Assembly: GCF_004193175.1 (NCBI RefSeq)
Contig: NZ_SAUH01000001.1
Span: 62,001 to 126,000 of the forward strand
From: Streptomyces sp. RFCAC02
GTDB lineage: Bacteria > Actinomycetota > Actinomycetes > Streptomycetales > Streptomycetaceae
Length of the DNA stretch: 64,000 nt
Reading direction: 5' to 3'
In this document: positions 7,827 to 18,959 of the stretch, in pieces
Numbering within the stretch: position 1 is the stretch's first letter
Layout of the letters: every line of letters starts with the position of its first letter
The notes under the pieces: generated by a model
Seen by the model: the letters and a program-made list of their open reading frames with translations, nothing else
Told to the model about the DNA's origin: nothing
Database searches by the model: none
Position numbers and translations under genes: made by a program

Positions 7827-9182
7827 ATGTACCGGTCCACCGCCCGCACCGAGACCACCGGGGCGACGACGCCCCCCGCGCCGCCGTCCGGGTCCCCCGG
7901 CACGACACCGTCCCCGCGGGTCCTCGTCGCCGGCAGCGTCGGCAACTTCGTCGAGTGGTTCGACGTCGGCATCTACGGCACGCTGTCGTCCGTCATCGCG
8001 GGCAACTTCTTCGCCGACGGGGACCCCACCTCCGCCCTGCTGTCCACCTTCGTCATCTTCGCCGTGGGCTTCGCCATCCGCCCCGTCGGCGGCCTGTACT
8101 TCGGCCCGCTCGGCGACCGCCTGGGCCGCAACCGCGTCCTCGCGATCACCGTCATCGTCACCTCGCTCGCGACGTTCTCCATCGGGATCATGCCGACCTA
8201 CGCGACGGTGGGTTCCCTCGCGCCGGTCCTGCTCGTCGCCGCGCGGCTGGTGCAGGGATTCGCCGCCGGCGGTGAGACGTCCAGCGCCGTCAGCCTGCTG
8301 TTCGAGTACGCGCCGCGCCACCGCAGGGGCTACTACACGAGTTACGGGGCGAGCATCGGGTTCGTCGCGTTCGTCTTCGGCGCCGGGGTGGCCCTGCTGC
8401 TGTCCGTGGGCTTCGGCGACGACGCCCTCGAGTCGTACGCGTGGCGGATCCCGTTCCTCCTGGCGCTGCCGCTCGGCCTCGCCGGCCTGTACCTGCGGCT
8501 GAAGCTCGACGACACACCCGAGTTCGTGCGCATGGCGGAGAGCGGCGAGGTCGCCGAGTCGCCGATGCGGGAGACCTTCAGGACGGGCGCGCGGCCGATG
8601 GCCGTCCTGGCGGGCGTCATCGTGCTGAAGGGGGTCGCGCACTGGGTGCTGCAGACCTTCATGGTCAGCTACCTGACGGACACCATGCACTTCAGCCGCA
8701 CGCAGTCGTTCGCCGCCTCCACCGTCTGCATGGCCGCGATCGCCGTGCTCATACCGGTCGCGGGGCACCTGTCGGACCGGGTCGGGCGCAGGCCGCTGCT
8801 GATCGGCGGATCCGTCGGCCTGTTCGTCCTCGCCTGGCCGTGCCTGCTGCTGATGTCGTTCGACAACGCCGCGCTGGCCATCGCCGCCATGGTCCTGCTC
8901 GGCCTGCCGATCGCGGCGTACGACGGCGCGGTGAACGTGAGCATGGCGGAGCTGTTCCCCGCCCGCATCAGGACCGGGGCCATCGCCATCCCGTACAACG
9001 TGTCCGTCAGCCTCTTCGGCGGCACGGCCCCGTACATCGCGACCTGGCTGGTCAGCTCCACCGGGTACGACCTGGCGCCCTCCGGCTATCTGATGCTGGC
9101 CGCCGTCATCACCTGCGTCACGGTGGTCCGGTGCGTGAAGGAGACCGTCGGCGGGAACGCCGAGCGGACCGTCGCCGGCTGA
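7827..9182 (+). CDS. MFS transporter, metabolite:H+ symporter (MHS) type
   Basis: A 451-residue twelve-helix permease. The first helix carries the MHS hallmark GNFVEWFDVGIYGTL, and the conserved cytoplasmic loop is GPLGDRLGRNRVL. The second half repeats a related loop (GHLSDRVGRRPLL). MHS members (ProP, KgtP, ShiA types) import organic acids and betaines with protons. The N-terminal 30 residues are Ser/Thr/Pro-rich and cytoplasmic. Being downstream of the IclR regulator and upstream of the KDPG aldolase and kinase, it is probably the sugar-acid importer for this pathway. Confidence 0.87.
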   Translation: MYRSTARTETTGATTPPAPPSGSPGTTPSPRVLVAGSVGNFVEWFDVGIYGTLSSVIAGNFFADGDPTSALLSTFVIFAVGFAIRPVGGLYFGPLGDRLGRNRVLAITVIVTSLATFSIGIMPTYATVGSLAPVLLVAARLVQGFAAGGETSSAVSLLFEYAPRHRRGYYTSYGASIGFVAFVFGAGVALLLSVGFGDDALESYAWRIPFLLALPLGLAGLYLRLKLDDTPEFVRMAESGEVAESPMRETFRTGARPMAVLAGVIVLKGVAHWVLQTFMVSYLTDTMHFSRTQSFAASTVCMAAIAVLIPVAGHLSDRVGRRPLLIGGSVGLFVLAWPCLLLMSFDNAALAIAAMVLLGLPIAAYDGAVNVSMAELFPARIRTGAIAIPYNVSVSLFGGTAPYIATWLVSSTGYDLAPSGYLMLAAVITCVTVVRCVKETVGGNAERTVAG

Positions 9183-9249
9183 GCCCGCGGCAGGCGCCCG
9201 GTAGCGTCCACCCCATGCCGGCCGACCCCGGCGAGGAAAGGAAAGTCCA

Positions 9250-9906
9250 GTGAGTCCGTCCCCGGCCGACCGCCTCCCGGCAGCCCTGCGGCGCCACGGC
9301 CTGGTCGCGATCCTGCGCGCGCGCACCCCGGGCGCGCCCCTGCTCGACGTGGTCCGCACGCTCGTCGACGCGGGAGTCGCAATCATCGAGATCACCGTTC
9401 CCACCCCGGGTTCCCTGGAGGCCGTGCGGGCCGCGGCCGCGCAGTACGGCGACCGGGTCCTGATCGGCACCGGAACCGTGACCACGCCCGCCCAGGTGCG
9501 GGCGACCGCCGAAGCGGGCGGCGCGTTCGTCGTCTCCCCGCACACCGACCCCGAGCTCATACGGGCCGCCCGCGACGCCGGACTCGGCGCGCTGCCCGGC
9601 GCGTTCACCCCGACGGAGATCCTCGCCGCGCACCGGGCGGGCGCCACCGCGGTGAAGCTCTTCCCCGCGACCGGGCTCGGCCCCGGTTACGTGGCGGACG
9701 TGCGGGCGCCGCTGCCCGACATCCCGCTCGTGCCCACCGGTGGCGTCGGAACCCGCGAGATCCCCGCCTACCGTGCCGCGGGGGCCGTCGCCGTCGGGGT
9801 CGGCTCGCCCCTCGTCGGTGACGCCCTCGCCGGCGGTTCCCTGGCCGCGCTCGGGGAACGCGCCGCCGAGTTCGTCCGCCTGGCCGCCGAGGGGGCCGCC
9901 GCATGA
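9250..9906 (+). CDS. eda: 2-dehydro-3-deoxy-phosphogluconate / 4-hydroxy-2-oxoglutarate aldolase family
   Basis: A 218-residue class I aldolase that cleaves KDPG or KDPGal to pyruvate and glyceraldehyde 3-phosphate. Family marks are LVAILRARTP at the N-terminus, the catalytic Glu in VAIIEITVPTPGSL, the GTGTVTTPAQV segment, and the Schiff-base Lys in AVKLFPATGLGPGYV. The start is a GTG at 9250 behind GAGGAAAGG. Its TGA overlaps the next gene's ATG (ATGA at 9903-9906), so aldolase and kinase are made together. This supports a semi-phosphorylative Entner-Doudoroff-type or DeLey-Doudoroff route. Confidence 0.9.
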   Translation: MSPSPADRLPAALRRHGLVAILRARTPGAPLLDVVRTLVDAGVAIIEITVPTPGSLEAVRAAAAQYGDRVLIGTGTVTTPAQVRATAEAGGAFVVSPHTDPELIRAARDAGLGALPGAFTPTEILAAHRAGATAVKLFPATGLGPGYVADVRAPLPDIPLVPTGGVGTREIPAYRAAGAVAVGVGSPLVGDALAGGSLAALGERAAEFVRLAAEGAAA

Positions 9907-10874
9907 CCCCCGGCAGCGGCGAGGCCATCGACCTCACGGTGCTCGGCGAGACGATGGCGACCCTGACCGCCGATCACATCGGTCCGCTGCGCCACGCCCG
10001 CTCGCTCGGCCTGTCGGTCGCGGGCTCGGAGTCCACCGTCGCCATCGGGGCCGCCCGGCTCGGCCACCGCGCCGCGTGGATCGGCCGCGTCGGCGACGAC
10101 GAACTCGGCGCGCTCGTCACCACCCGCCTGCGCGGCGAGGGCCTGCACGTCCACGCCGTGACCGACCCGGACGCCCCGACCGGCCTCATGCTGAAGGAAC
10201 AGCGCATGGCCGGGCAGTCCCGCGTCCACTACTACCGCGCGGGCTCGGCCGGATCGCGCCTGGAGCCGGGCGACCTGCCCCACTCGCTGCTGGACTCCAC
10301 GCGCGTCCTCCACACCACCGGCATCACGGCCGCCCTGTCGCCCAGCGCGCTCGCCGGCGTGGAGGCGGCCGTCGACCGTGTCCGGGACGCCGGCGGCATC
10401 GTCTCCTTCGACCTGAACCACCGTGCCCGCCTCTGGTCCGCCGAGCGCGCGGCCACGGTGCTCGGCGCCCTCGTCCCCCGCGTCGACGTGCTCTTCGCCA
10501 GTACGGACGAGGCCGCCATGCTCACCGGACGGCCCGACGCCACGCCCGAGGAGAACGCCGTCTCCCTGCGCCGCCTCGGCCCCGGCACGGTCGTCCTCAC
10601 CGACGGGGCGGCGGGCGCCCTGTCCGTCACCGGCGCCGGCACCGAGCACGTCCCGGCCCTGCGCGTCACCGCGGTCGACCCGGTCGGCGCCGGCGACTCG
10701 TTCGTCGCCGGCTACCTGTCGGGGCTCCTCGCCGGCCTTCCCGAATCCGGGCGCATGCGCCGCGGCGCCACCGTCGCCGCCGCCTGCGTCGCCACGCAGG
10801 GCGACTGGGAGGGGCTGCCGCACCTCCGCGACCTCGCCGTCGCGTCGGCGGAGCCGGGCACCGTCGCCCGCTGA
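9903..10874 (+). CDS. kdgK: PfkB-family sugar kinase, probable 2-keto-3-deoxygluconate kinase
   Basis: A 323-residue ribokinase-fold enzyme. The N-terminal strand is LTVLGETMATLTAD, the sugar-binding GG-type motif is degenerate, and the C-terminal PfkB signature VDPVGAGDSFVAGYLSG holds the catalytic Asp. It is translationally coupled to the KDPG aldolase, which argues that it phosphorylates a 2-keto-3-deoxy sugar acid supplied by the enolase-superfamily dehydratase. Gluconate versus galactonate stereochemistry cannot be decided from sequence. Confidence 0.85.
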   Translation: MTPGSGEAIDLTVLGETMATLTADHIGPLRHARSLGLSVAGSESTVAIGAARLGHRAAWIGRVGDDELGALVTTRLRGEGLHVHAVTDPDAPTGLMLKEQRMAGQSRVHYYRAGSAGSRLEPGDLPHSLLDSTRVLHTTGITAALSPSALAGVEAAVDRVRDAGGIVSFDLNHRARLWSAERAATVLGALVPRVDVLFASTDEAAMLTGRPDATPEENAVSLRRLGPGTVVLTDGAAGALSVTGAGTEHVPALRVTAVDPVGAGDSFVAGYLSGLLAGLPESGRMRRGATVAAACVATQGDWEGLPHLRDLAVASAEPGTVAR

Positions 10875-10884
10875 ACCGGCGGGA

Positions 10885-10922
10885 CCCCGCGGTGCCGCAC
10901 CGGCTGGTGCGGCACCGCGGGG
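10885..10922 (+). terminator. Perfect 17-bp stem terminator after the sugar-acid operon
   Basis: The left arm 10885-10901 begins CCCCGCGGTGCC and the right arm 10906-10922 is its exact complement, with the 4-nt loop GGCT. It starts 10 nt after the kinase stop codon. No T-tract follows. Confidence 0.8.
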
Positions 10923-11029
10923 CCGGGACACCGTCTCACCTTCCGATACGACGGGTCTTGCGCAGCGAGACAGTTGATACGGTCGGGCCGCACACCGACA
11001 CCGATCTGATGAGTGAGGGGCCGCGGACG

Positions 11030-11383
11030 ATGCCGAAGACGGTCATCCATCTGTTCCACGACGACGAGGACGCCCTGCTGACGGGGACGCGCGTTGCCCA
11101 GCGCCTCTTGGAGGTCGCGCCCGACCACGGTGTGGGCGTCGAGGTCCTGTGCTTCGGACCGGCCCAGCGCCACCTCGCCGACGGGACCTCGGGGACGGAC
11201 ATCGCCTACAACCGCCGGATCGACGAGCTGATCGCGAGCGGCGTCACCGTCGGCGCGTGCGTCAACGCCGCCGAGGCCGACGGCAGCGCGGACGAACTCC
11301 GGCGGCGCGGCCTGACACTGCGGGTGGCCCGCGACGAGTTCCTGCGCTTCACACTCGAACAGGCCACCGTCATCACCTTCTGA
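11030..11383 (+). CDS. DsrE family protein
   Basis: A 117-residue single-domain protein of the DsrE/DsrF-like fold (VIHLFHDDEDALLTGTRVA; GVEVLCFGPAQRHLA; IDELIASGVTVGACVNAAE). Members act in sulfur relay or bind small ligands. The cysteine in VGACVNAAEA sits where many family members keep a reactive Cys. An in-frame ATG at 11009 is possible, but the AGTGAGGGG sequence before 11030 favours the shorter form. It stands alone and converges on the hydrolase ending at 11394. Confidence 0.75.
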   Translation: MPKTVIHLFHDDEDALLTGTRVAQRLLEVAPDHGVGVEVLCFGPAQRHLADGTSGTDIAYNRRIDELIASGVTVGACVNAAEADGSADELRRRGLTLRVARDEFLRFTLEQATVITF

Positions 11384-11393
11384 CGGCCCTCTG

Positions 11394-12194
11394 TCAGTCC
11401 GTCAGGAAGGCGTCCACCAGGTCGGCGAACTCGGCCGGCCGCTCGAAGAAGGCGACGTGCCCGGCGTCCAGCTCGGCGTAGGAGCTGCCCTCGATCGCGG
11501 CGTGCAGGGCCCGGCTGTTCTCGACGGGGACGGTGGCGTCCCGCGTCGCTCCCAGCACCAGCGTCCTGGCGCGCACGCGGGGCAGCAGCGCGCGGATGTC
11601 GACGCGGGTGTCGAGGTCCACGTGCCGCATGGTCCCGGTGGTCGGCGGCATGTTGGGGATCAGCCTCTCGACCTCCGCGCTGCCTATGGAGTTGAGGAAG
11701 GCCCGGCTGAAGCCGGTCATGGTGACGCTGCGGCCGAACGCCTCGGCGTCGCTGTGCCCGAGCCGCTGCCACAGGGCGAAGAGGTTCCTCATGTACTCGT
11801 CGCTGTCGGTGTGCGCCCAGCCGGCCACCAGGACGAGGCGGCGCACGAGGTCGGGCCGCAGCGCGGCCGTGGCCGCCGCGACCGGTGCCCCCATGGAGAA
11901 CCCGAGCAGGTCGACGGGTCCGGCGGCAGCACCGGCCGCGTCCTCGGCGACGGCGGCGACCTGGGCCGCCAGCCCCTCGACGGTGAGCGGACCGCCCGCG
12001 TCCCGTGTGCGGTCCGCGCCCGACAGGTCCGGGGTGATGACGGCGCGGTCGCGGGCGAGCGCCGGCGCCGCCTGACCCCACGTCAGGGGCGCTCCGGCGG
12101 AGCCGGTCCCGTGCACGAGCAGCAGAGGGGGGCGTGGCCCTCCACCGGTGCGGTCGTAGTGGATCAGGGCGTCCTGGACGGTGACGGTGGGCAT
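11394..12194 (-). CDS. Alpha/beta hydrolase
   Basis: A 266-residue alpha/beta-hydrolase. The oxyanion-hole segment is LLLVHGTGSAGAPLTW, the nucleophile elbow GFSMGAPVA carries the Ser, the acid is likely in VLGATRDATVPVE, and the His is in LDAGHVAFFERPAEFADLVDAF. The start at 12194 has a GAGGAG site. It is divergent from the MmyB-type regulator at 12344, which may control it. The substrate is unknown; the family spans esterases, haloperoxidase-like enzymes and C-C hydrolases. Confidence 0.87.
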   Translation of the reverse strand: MPTVTVQDALIHYDRTGGGPRPPLLLVHGTGSAGAPLTWGQAAPALARDRAVITPDLSGADRTRDAGGPLTVEGLAAQVAAVAEDAAGAAAGPVDLLGFSMGAPVAAATAALRPDLVRRLVLVAGWAHTDSDEYMRNLFALWQRLGHSDAEAFGRSVTMTGFSRAFLNSIGSAEVERLIPNMPPTTGTMRHVDLDTRVDIRALLPRVRARTLVLGATRDATVPVENSRALHAAIEGSSYAELDAGHVAFFERPAEFADLVDAFLTD

Positions 12195-12343
12195 GGTGTC
12201 GAACTCCTCGCCGGGATGGTGGCCGGGCCTTGTGCACCGGCCGTCACGACTCTGCGGGAGCCGGCGGGCCGCCGGGAGAGACCCGCGCAACCTGGGATCG
12301 GGAGTCCCTGGATGCGCCGGGCAGCCTTCGGCAGGATGACGGC

Positions 12344-13195
12344 ATGACGATCGACCGCCGCGGGCTCGCCGACTTCCTGCGCCGTTCCCGCAGCCGGATC
12401 CGCCCGGGTGACGCGGGTCTGTCCGCGGGGCCTCGGCGGCGCACGCCCGGGCTGCGCCGGGAGGAGGTGGCCCAGCTCGCCGGCATGTCGGCGGACTACT
12501 ACACGCGCCTCGAACAGGCCCGCGGGCCGCAGCCGTCCCCCCAGATGCTCGCGGCGCTCGCCCGCGCGCTGCGGCTCACCGCCGACGAGCACGACCACCT
12601 CCACCTGCTCGCGGGCCACCGGCCGCCCGCGCGCGCCTCGGTGGACCAGCACGTGGCGCCCGGGCTGCTCCACCTGCTCGACCAACTGCCCGGCACCCCT
12701 GCGCAGATCCTCAGTGCGCTCGGGGACGTCCTCGCGCAGAACGCCCTGGCGCGTGCGCTGCTCGGCGGGGTGTGCACCGTCTCGGAGCACGGTCGGAACC
12801 TGGTCTGGCGCTGGTTCACGGATCCTGACGCGCGGGCCGCTTACCCGGCGGACGAACACGGGCACTACAGCCGGGTCCATGTCGCGGACCTGCGCGCGGC
12901 GTTCGGCCGGCGCGCGGACGATCCGGCGGCCCACCGCCTGGTGGCACGGCTCAGCGCGGCCAGCGCGGAGTTCGCCGAACTGTGGGAGCGGCACGAGGTC
13001 GCCGTGCGCCGCCGCAGCCGGATGCGGGTGCTGCATCCGGCGATCGGCCCTCTGGACCTCGACTGCCAGGTCCTGCTGGCGCCCGCCGGCGACCAGCGGG
13101 TCGTCATCCTCACGCCGCCGCCGGGGACGGACTCCGCTGACCGCCTGGCACTCCTGCGCGTCGTGGGGGAACAGGACTTCTCGCACGTCGGCTGA
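12344..13195 (+). CDS. Helix-turn-helix regulator with MmyB-like ligand-binding domain
   Basis: A 283-residue XRE-type regulator. The HTH is near residues 10-75 (TPGLRREEVAQLAGMSADYY followed by TRLEQARGPQPS), a typical beginning for the MmyB family. The C-terminal half (LGDVLAQNALARALLG, NLVWRWFTDP, DLRAAFGRRADDPAAHRLV, ELWERHEVAVRR, LDLDCQVLLAPAGDQRVVIL) matches the MmyB-like domain, reported to bind fatty-acid-like ligands. Such regulators usually control the divergent neighbour, here the hydrolase at 11394-12194. Confidence 0.88.
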   Translation: MTIDRRGLADFLRRSRSRIRPGDAGLSAGPRRRTPGLRREEVAQLAGMSADYYTRLEQARGPQPSPQMLAALARALRLTADEHDHLHLLAGHRPPARASVDQHVAPGLLHLLDQLPGTPAQILSALGDVLAQNALARALLGGVCTVSEHGRNLVWRWFTDPDARAAYPADEHGHYSRVHVADLRAAFGRRADDPAAHRLVARLSAASAEFAELWERHEVAVRRRSRMRVLHPAIGPLDLDCQVLLAPAGDQRVVILTPPPGTDSADRLALLRVVGEQDFSHVG

Positions 13196-13283
13196 ACCGG
13201 CCGGGGGCACACCGCACTCGTCCGCCGCGGAGCGCGCCGGCCGGGAACGAGGCGACGGCCGTCCCGGGTACCGCGGTGCCGTG

Positions 13284-14084
13284 TCAGAGGGTCCTCTCGA
13301 CGGCCGACGCGAGGCGTGCGGCGTCCTCCTCGTCGTGCGGGCCGGTGGTCAGCGGGCGTGCTGTCGCGCCGCGGCAGGAGGTCCGGCCCGGCGCCGGGTC
13401 GTCGATGATGCCGATGACCGGCTGGACCGCCTTCTCGGGCGGCTGCCCCAGCAGCCGTCCGAGGACAGCGGCCGACACTCTCATCCCCGGCCCGACCTCG
13501 CCGGCGAAGCCGGTGCGGACCAGCCGGGACGGCCCCCAGGTGACGTAGGCGAGACGGGGACAGCGGTCCGTGGCGAGGATCCCGAGCAGTTCGTTGGCCC
13601 GGCGCTGCTGGGCGTTCGACCGCCTGAAGCTGAACCCGCCCGCCATCTCCAGGTCGTCGAAGGCGATGGCGTCGGGGCGTGCGCCCGGAACCGCGGTGTT
13701 CACGACGACCGGCTTCCCGGCGGCGCCCAGCGGGCCGGCGAGCCCCGTGACGAACAGGTACTTGCTGAGGAAGAACAGCGACCAGGACGCCTCGTGCCCC
13801 TCGGCGGTGAGGTGCCGGCGCTGCCGGATGAACGACGCCGCGAGCACGAGCGCGTCGACGCGTTCGTACGACGTCTTCAGCAGGTCCACCACGCGGCGGC
13901 TCTCCGCCACGAGGGAGAGGTCGGCGGCGATGAACCGCGACTCCCCCGGCGCATCCGCGAGCAGGGCGTCGAACTTGGCGCGGCTGCGCCCGACCACCAC
14001 CACCCGCTCCCCCGCCGCGAGGTAGTGGCGTGCGAGCGCGGCACCCATGCCGTCCGTACCGCCGGTGATCACGATCGTCCTCAT
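13284..14084 (-). CDS. SDR-superfamily protein lacking the YxxxK catalytic motif
   Basis: A 266-residue Rossmann-fold protein. The nucleotide-binding loop is ITGGTDGMGAALARHY. In place of the catalytic YxxxK of short-chain dehydrogenases is FRRSNAQQRRANELL, so a normal SDR mechanism looks impaired; some protochlorophyllide-reductase-like and light-dependent SDR relatives differ here too. It is divergent from a TetR gene 88 bp away across an operator array (14100-14153), so it is almost certainly that repressor's target. Confidence 0.8.
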   Translation of the reverse strand: MRTIVITGGTDGMGAALARHYLAAGERVVVVGRSRAKFDALLADAPGESRFIAADLSLVAESRRVVDLLKTSYERVDALVLAASFIRQRRHLTAEGHEASWSLFFLSKYLFVTGLAGPLGAAGKPVVVNTAVPGARPDAIAFDDLEMAGGFSFRRSNAQQRRANELLGILATDRCPRLAYVTWGPSRLVRTGFAGEVGPGMRVSAAVLGRLLGQPPEKAVQPVIGIIDDPAPGRTSCRGATARPLTTGPHDEEDAARLASAVERTL

Positions 14085-14099
14085 GGCATGCCCCCAACT

Positions 14100-14153
14100 G
14101 TTCCGGAACCGATGTTCCGGAACACCGTACAACAGATCCGGAACGCCTGTTCC
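14100..14153. promoter_or_regulatory. TetR operator array (three GTTCC/GGAAC sites)
   Basis: Two perfect palindromes GTTCCGGAAC lie at 14100-14109 and 14114-14123, centres 14 bp apart. A third split site GGAAC-GCCT-GTTCC is at 14140-14153. All are in the 88-bp gap between the divergent SDR (14084) and TetR (14173) genes. The repeated identical half-site makes this a strong operator call. Confidence 0.8.
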
Positions 14154-14172
14154 GCATTGGTAGGCTTGCCCC

Positions 14173-14724
14173 ATGACGGAAGGGCGGAGGCAACGGCGCG
14201 ACGCCGCGGCGAACAAGGAGCGGATCCTGAGCGCGGCGGAGGACGCGTTCCGGCGGCACGGACTGTCCGTCGACATGCGCGCCGTCGCCTCCGCGGCCGG
14301 CGTCGGCATCGGCACGCTGTACCGGCACTTCCCCACCAGGGAGGACCTCGTACGGGCCATCACCGGGTCCGACGTCGCCGAACTCTCGCTCGCCCACCTG
14401 CCGGACGGGGTCCCGGCGATCGACGGGCTGCGGGCGTTCTTCACCGGCGCGCTGGCCCTGCTCGACGCGAACAGGGCCATGATCGACCTGCTCGCGGGGG
14501 CGGCACCCTCCGACGGGGACCTCGAACGGTGCCTGGCGCACCTGAGGGCCGTCGGCCGTCAAGCCGTCGAGCGTTCCGCCACCGACCGGACCCTCGCCGC
14601 GGACGTCACCGCGGACGACATCGCGTACCAACTGCTCGGACTCGTCCGGGTCGCGCAGCTCGTCCCCGCGCCGGGCGCCAGGGCGCACCAGGTCGACCTC
14701 GCGCTGCGCGGCCTGGCCGCCTGA
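14173..14724 (+). CDS. TetR/AcrR family transcriptional regulator
   Basis: A 183-residue repressor. The N-terminal HTH (ILSAAEDAFRRHGLSVDMRA, VASAAGVGIGTLYRHFPTRE) is canonical, and the C-terminal part is a helical ligand-binding domain ending ALRGLAA. It sits across the operator array at 14100-14153 from the SDR gene 13284-14084, implying autoregulation and repression of that SDR. Confidence 0.92.
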   Translation: MTEGRRQRRDAAANKERILSAAEDAFRRHGLSVDMRAVASAAGVGIGTLYRHFPTREDLVRAITGSDVAELSLAHLPDGVPAIDGLRAFFTGALALLDANRAMIDLLAGAAPSDGDLERCLAHLRAVGRQAVERSATDRTLAADVTADDIAYQLLGLVRVAQLVPAPGARAHQVDLALRGLAA

Positions 14725-14888
14725 CACGACACCGGACCCGCACAAGCAAACACACAGGCTTCAACAGGAACGCGCGAGTTGGCTCCGGAGCAAAATCAGC
14801 TCCTCTTCCGGCGCGTCCTGTTCACCGGTGGAACCCCCATGGACAGCACCCGCTTGAGCGGCATAGATTTTCCACAGAAGCCAACATG

Positions 14889-14910
14889 GCCGACGGCTCC
14901 TGCCGTCGGC
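14889..14910 (+). terminator. Hairpin in the gap before the GH2 gene
   Basis: Perfect 9-bp stem GCCGACGGC-TCCT-GCCGTCGGC. It lies 88 nt upstream of the beta-galactosidase start, in a 273-bp gap with no convincing gene. It could terminate tetR transcription or act in the lacZ leader. Confidence 0.4.
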
Positions 14911-14955
14911 CCTCCGGGCGACAGCGCTGGACGGTCCGGGATCCCGTCGGCGTGA

Positions 14956-17946
<2,991 letters not shown>

Positions 17947-17952
17947 TCCGGT

Positions 17953-17987
17953 GGCCCGTGGCGGCATGTCCGACGCCGCCACGGGCC
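17953..17987 (+). terminator. Terminator of the GH2 beta-galactosidase gene
   Basis: Perfect 13-bp stem GGCCCGTGGCGGC / GCCGCCACGGGCC with a 9-nt loop, 6 nt after the stop codon. Confidence 0.75.
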
Positions 17988-18101
17988 TCCGCGGCTCGAC
18001 CTTCGAGCGGCTCGAAGGCCGATCCTCGTTCCCGCGGGTGACGGGCGGAGGGGGCCGGGGCGGCGGGGCACGTGTGCTCGGCTCGGGCGTGTACCGGGGG
18101 A

Positions 18102-18914
18102 TCACCCGCGAGGTGCGAGGATCAGCCTGCGTCGCTGCCGGTCGATCTCCGTGACGACGACCTCGAGCGTGTCACCGACCCCGACGGCGTCCTCGGGGAT
18201 TCCCCCAGGTGCGGGCGCCGGCCCGCGCAGAGGAATCAGGCCCTCGACGCCGCCGGTGACCCGGACGAGCGCACCGGACGGGAGCAGCTCCGTGACCCGT
18301 CCCCGAAGCGTCTGCCCCACCGTGGCGCCGTCGGCGAACGCCCGGAAGGGGTCGGGCCGGGTGGCCCGCAGGGACAGCCGGGCCTCTCCGTTCGTCGTGT
18401 CGAACATGAGGAAGGCGCAGGAGACCCGCTGTCCCACCCGCACGACGTCCGGGACCGCTCCGACGCGCTGCCAGGACAGTTCGGGAACGGTGATGAACCC
18501 GACGCCGGGGAACACCGGGTGGTCCGGCCCGTCGTCCAGCGCGACGAAGACCCCGAACCGTTCGACCGATGCGACCGTGCCCCGGAGCACCTCACCGGCG
18601 CGGAGGGACTTCAGGAACGCCCACAGACCGGGATTCTCCGTGGCGGCCAGGGACAGCACGGCCCGCCCCCGGTCGGGGTCGACGGCGATCACCTCGGCGG
18701 TGATCCGCCGTCCCGCCGTCACCGCCGCGGCCGGCTCCCGGCGCCAGGTCAGGTCCAGCGGTCCGACGAACCCCAGCGGGCGTGCGGGGAAACCGTCCAG
18801 GAGCACCGACGCCCCTCGCCGGGAGACGTCCGCCACGGTGCCGCCGAGGAGTTCACCGACCTCGATCCCGGCCAGGAACCGCGAGGAAGCCTCGTCCTCC
18901 GACACCCCGCCCAT
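18102..18914 (-). CDS. S1 RNA-binding domain protein (three S1 repeats)
   Basis: 270 residues with three OB-fold S1-like repeats: about 18-90 (GELLGGTVADVSRRGASVLL), 105-185 (GEVLRGTVASVERFGVFVAL) and 200-268 (GQTLRGRVTELLPSGALVRV). The middle repeat is closest to canonical S1. The length and absence of other domains distinguish it from ribosomal protein S1 (rpsA) and polynucleotide phosphorylase. It probably binds RNA and may modulate translation; no partner is evident among its neighbours. Confidence 0.85.
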   Translation of the reverse strand: MGGVSEDEASSRFLAGIEVGELLGGTVADVSRRGASVLLDGFPARPLGFVGPLDLTWRREPAAAVTAGRRITAEVIAVDPDRGRAVLSLAATENPGLWAFLKSLRAGEVLRGTVASVERFGVFVALDDGPDHPVFPGVGFITVPELSWQRVGAVPDVVRVGQRVSCAFLMFDTTNGEARLSLRATRPDPFRAFADGATVGQTLRGRVTELLPSGALVRVTGGVEGLIPLRGPAPAPGGIPEDAVGVGDTLEVVVTEIDRQRRRLILAPRG

Positions 18915-18959
18915 GCCGCCCAGCCTCTCACGGGGCGCGGCCGCGGGGCCGCCGGCCGG

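Noticed and set aside
14761..14888. Possible gene remnant between tetR and the GH2 gene
   Set aside because: Short frames on both strands have odd composition, but none shows a recognisable domain or ribosome site.
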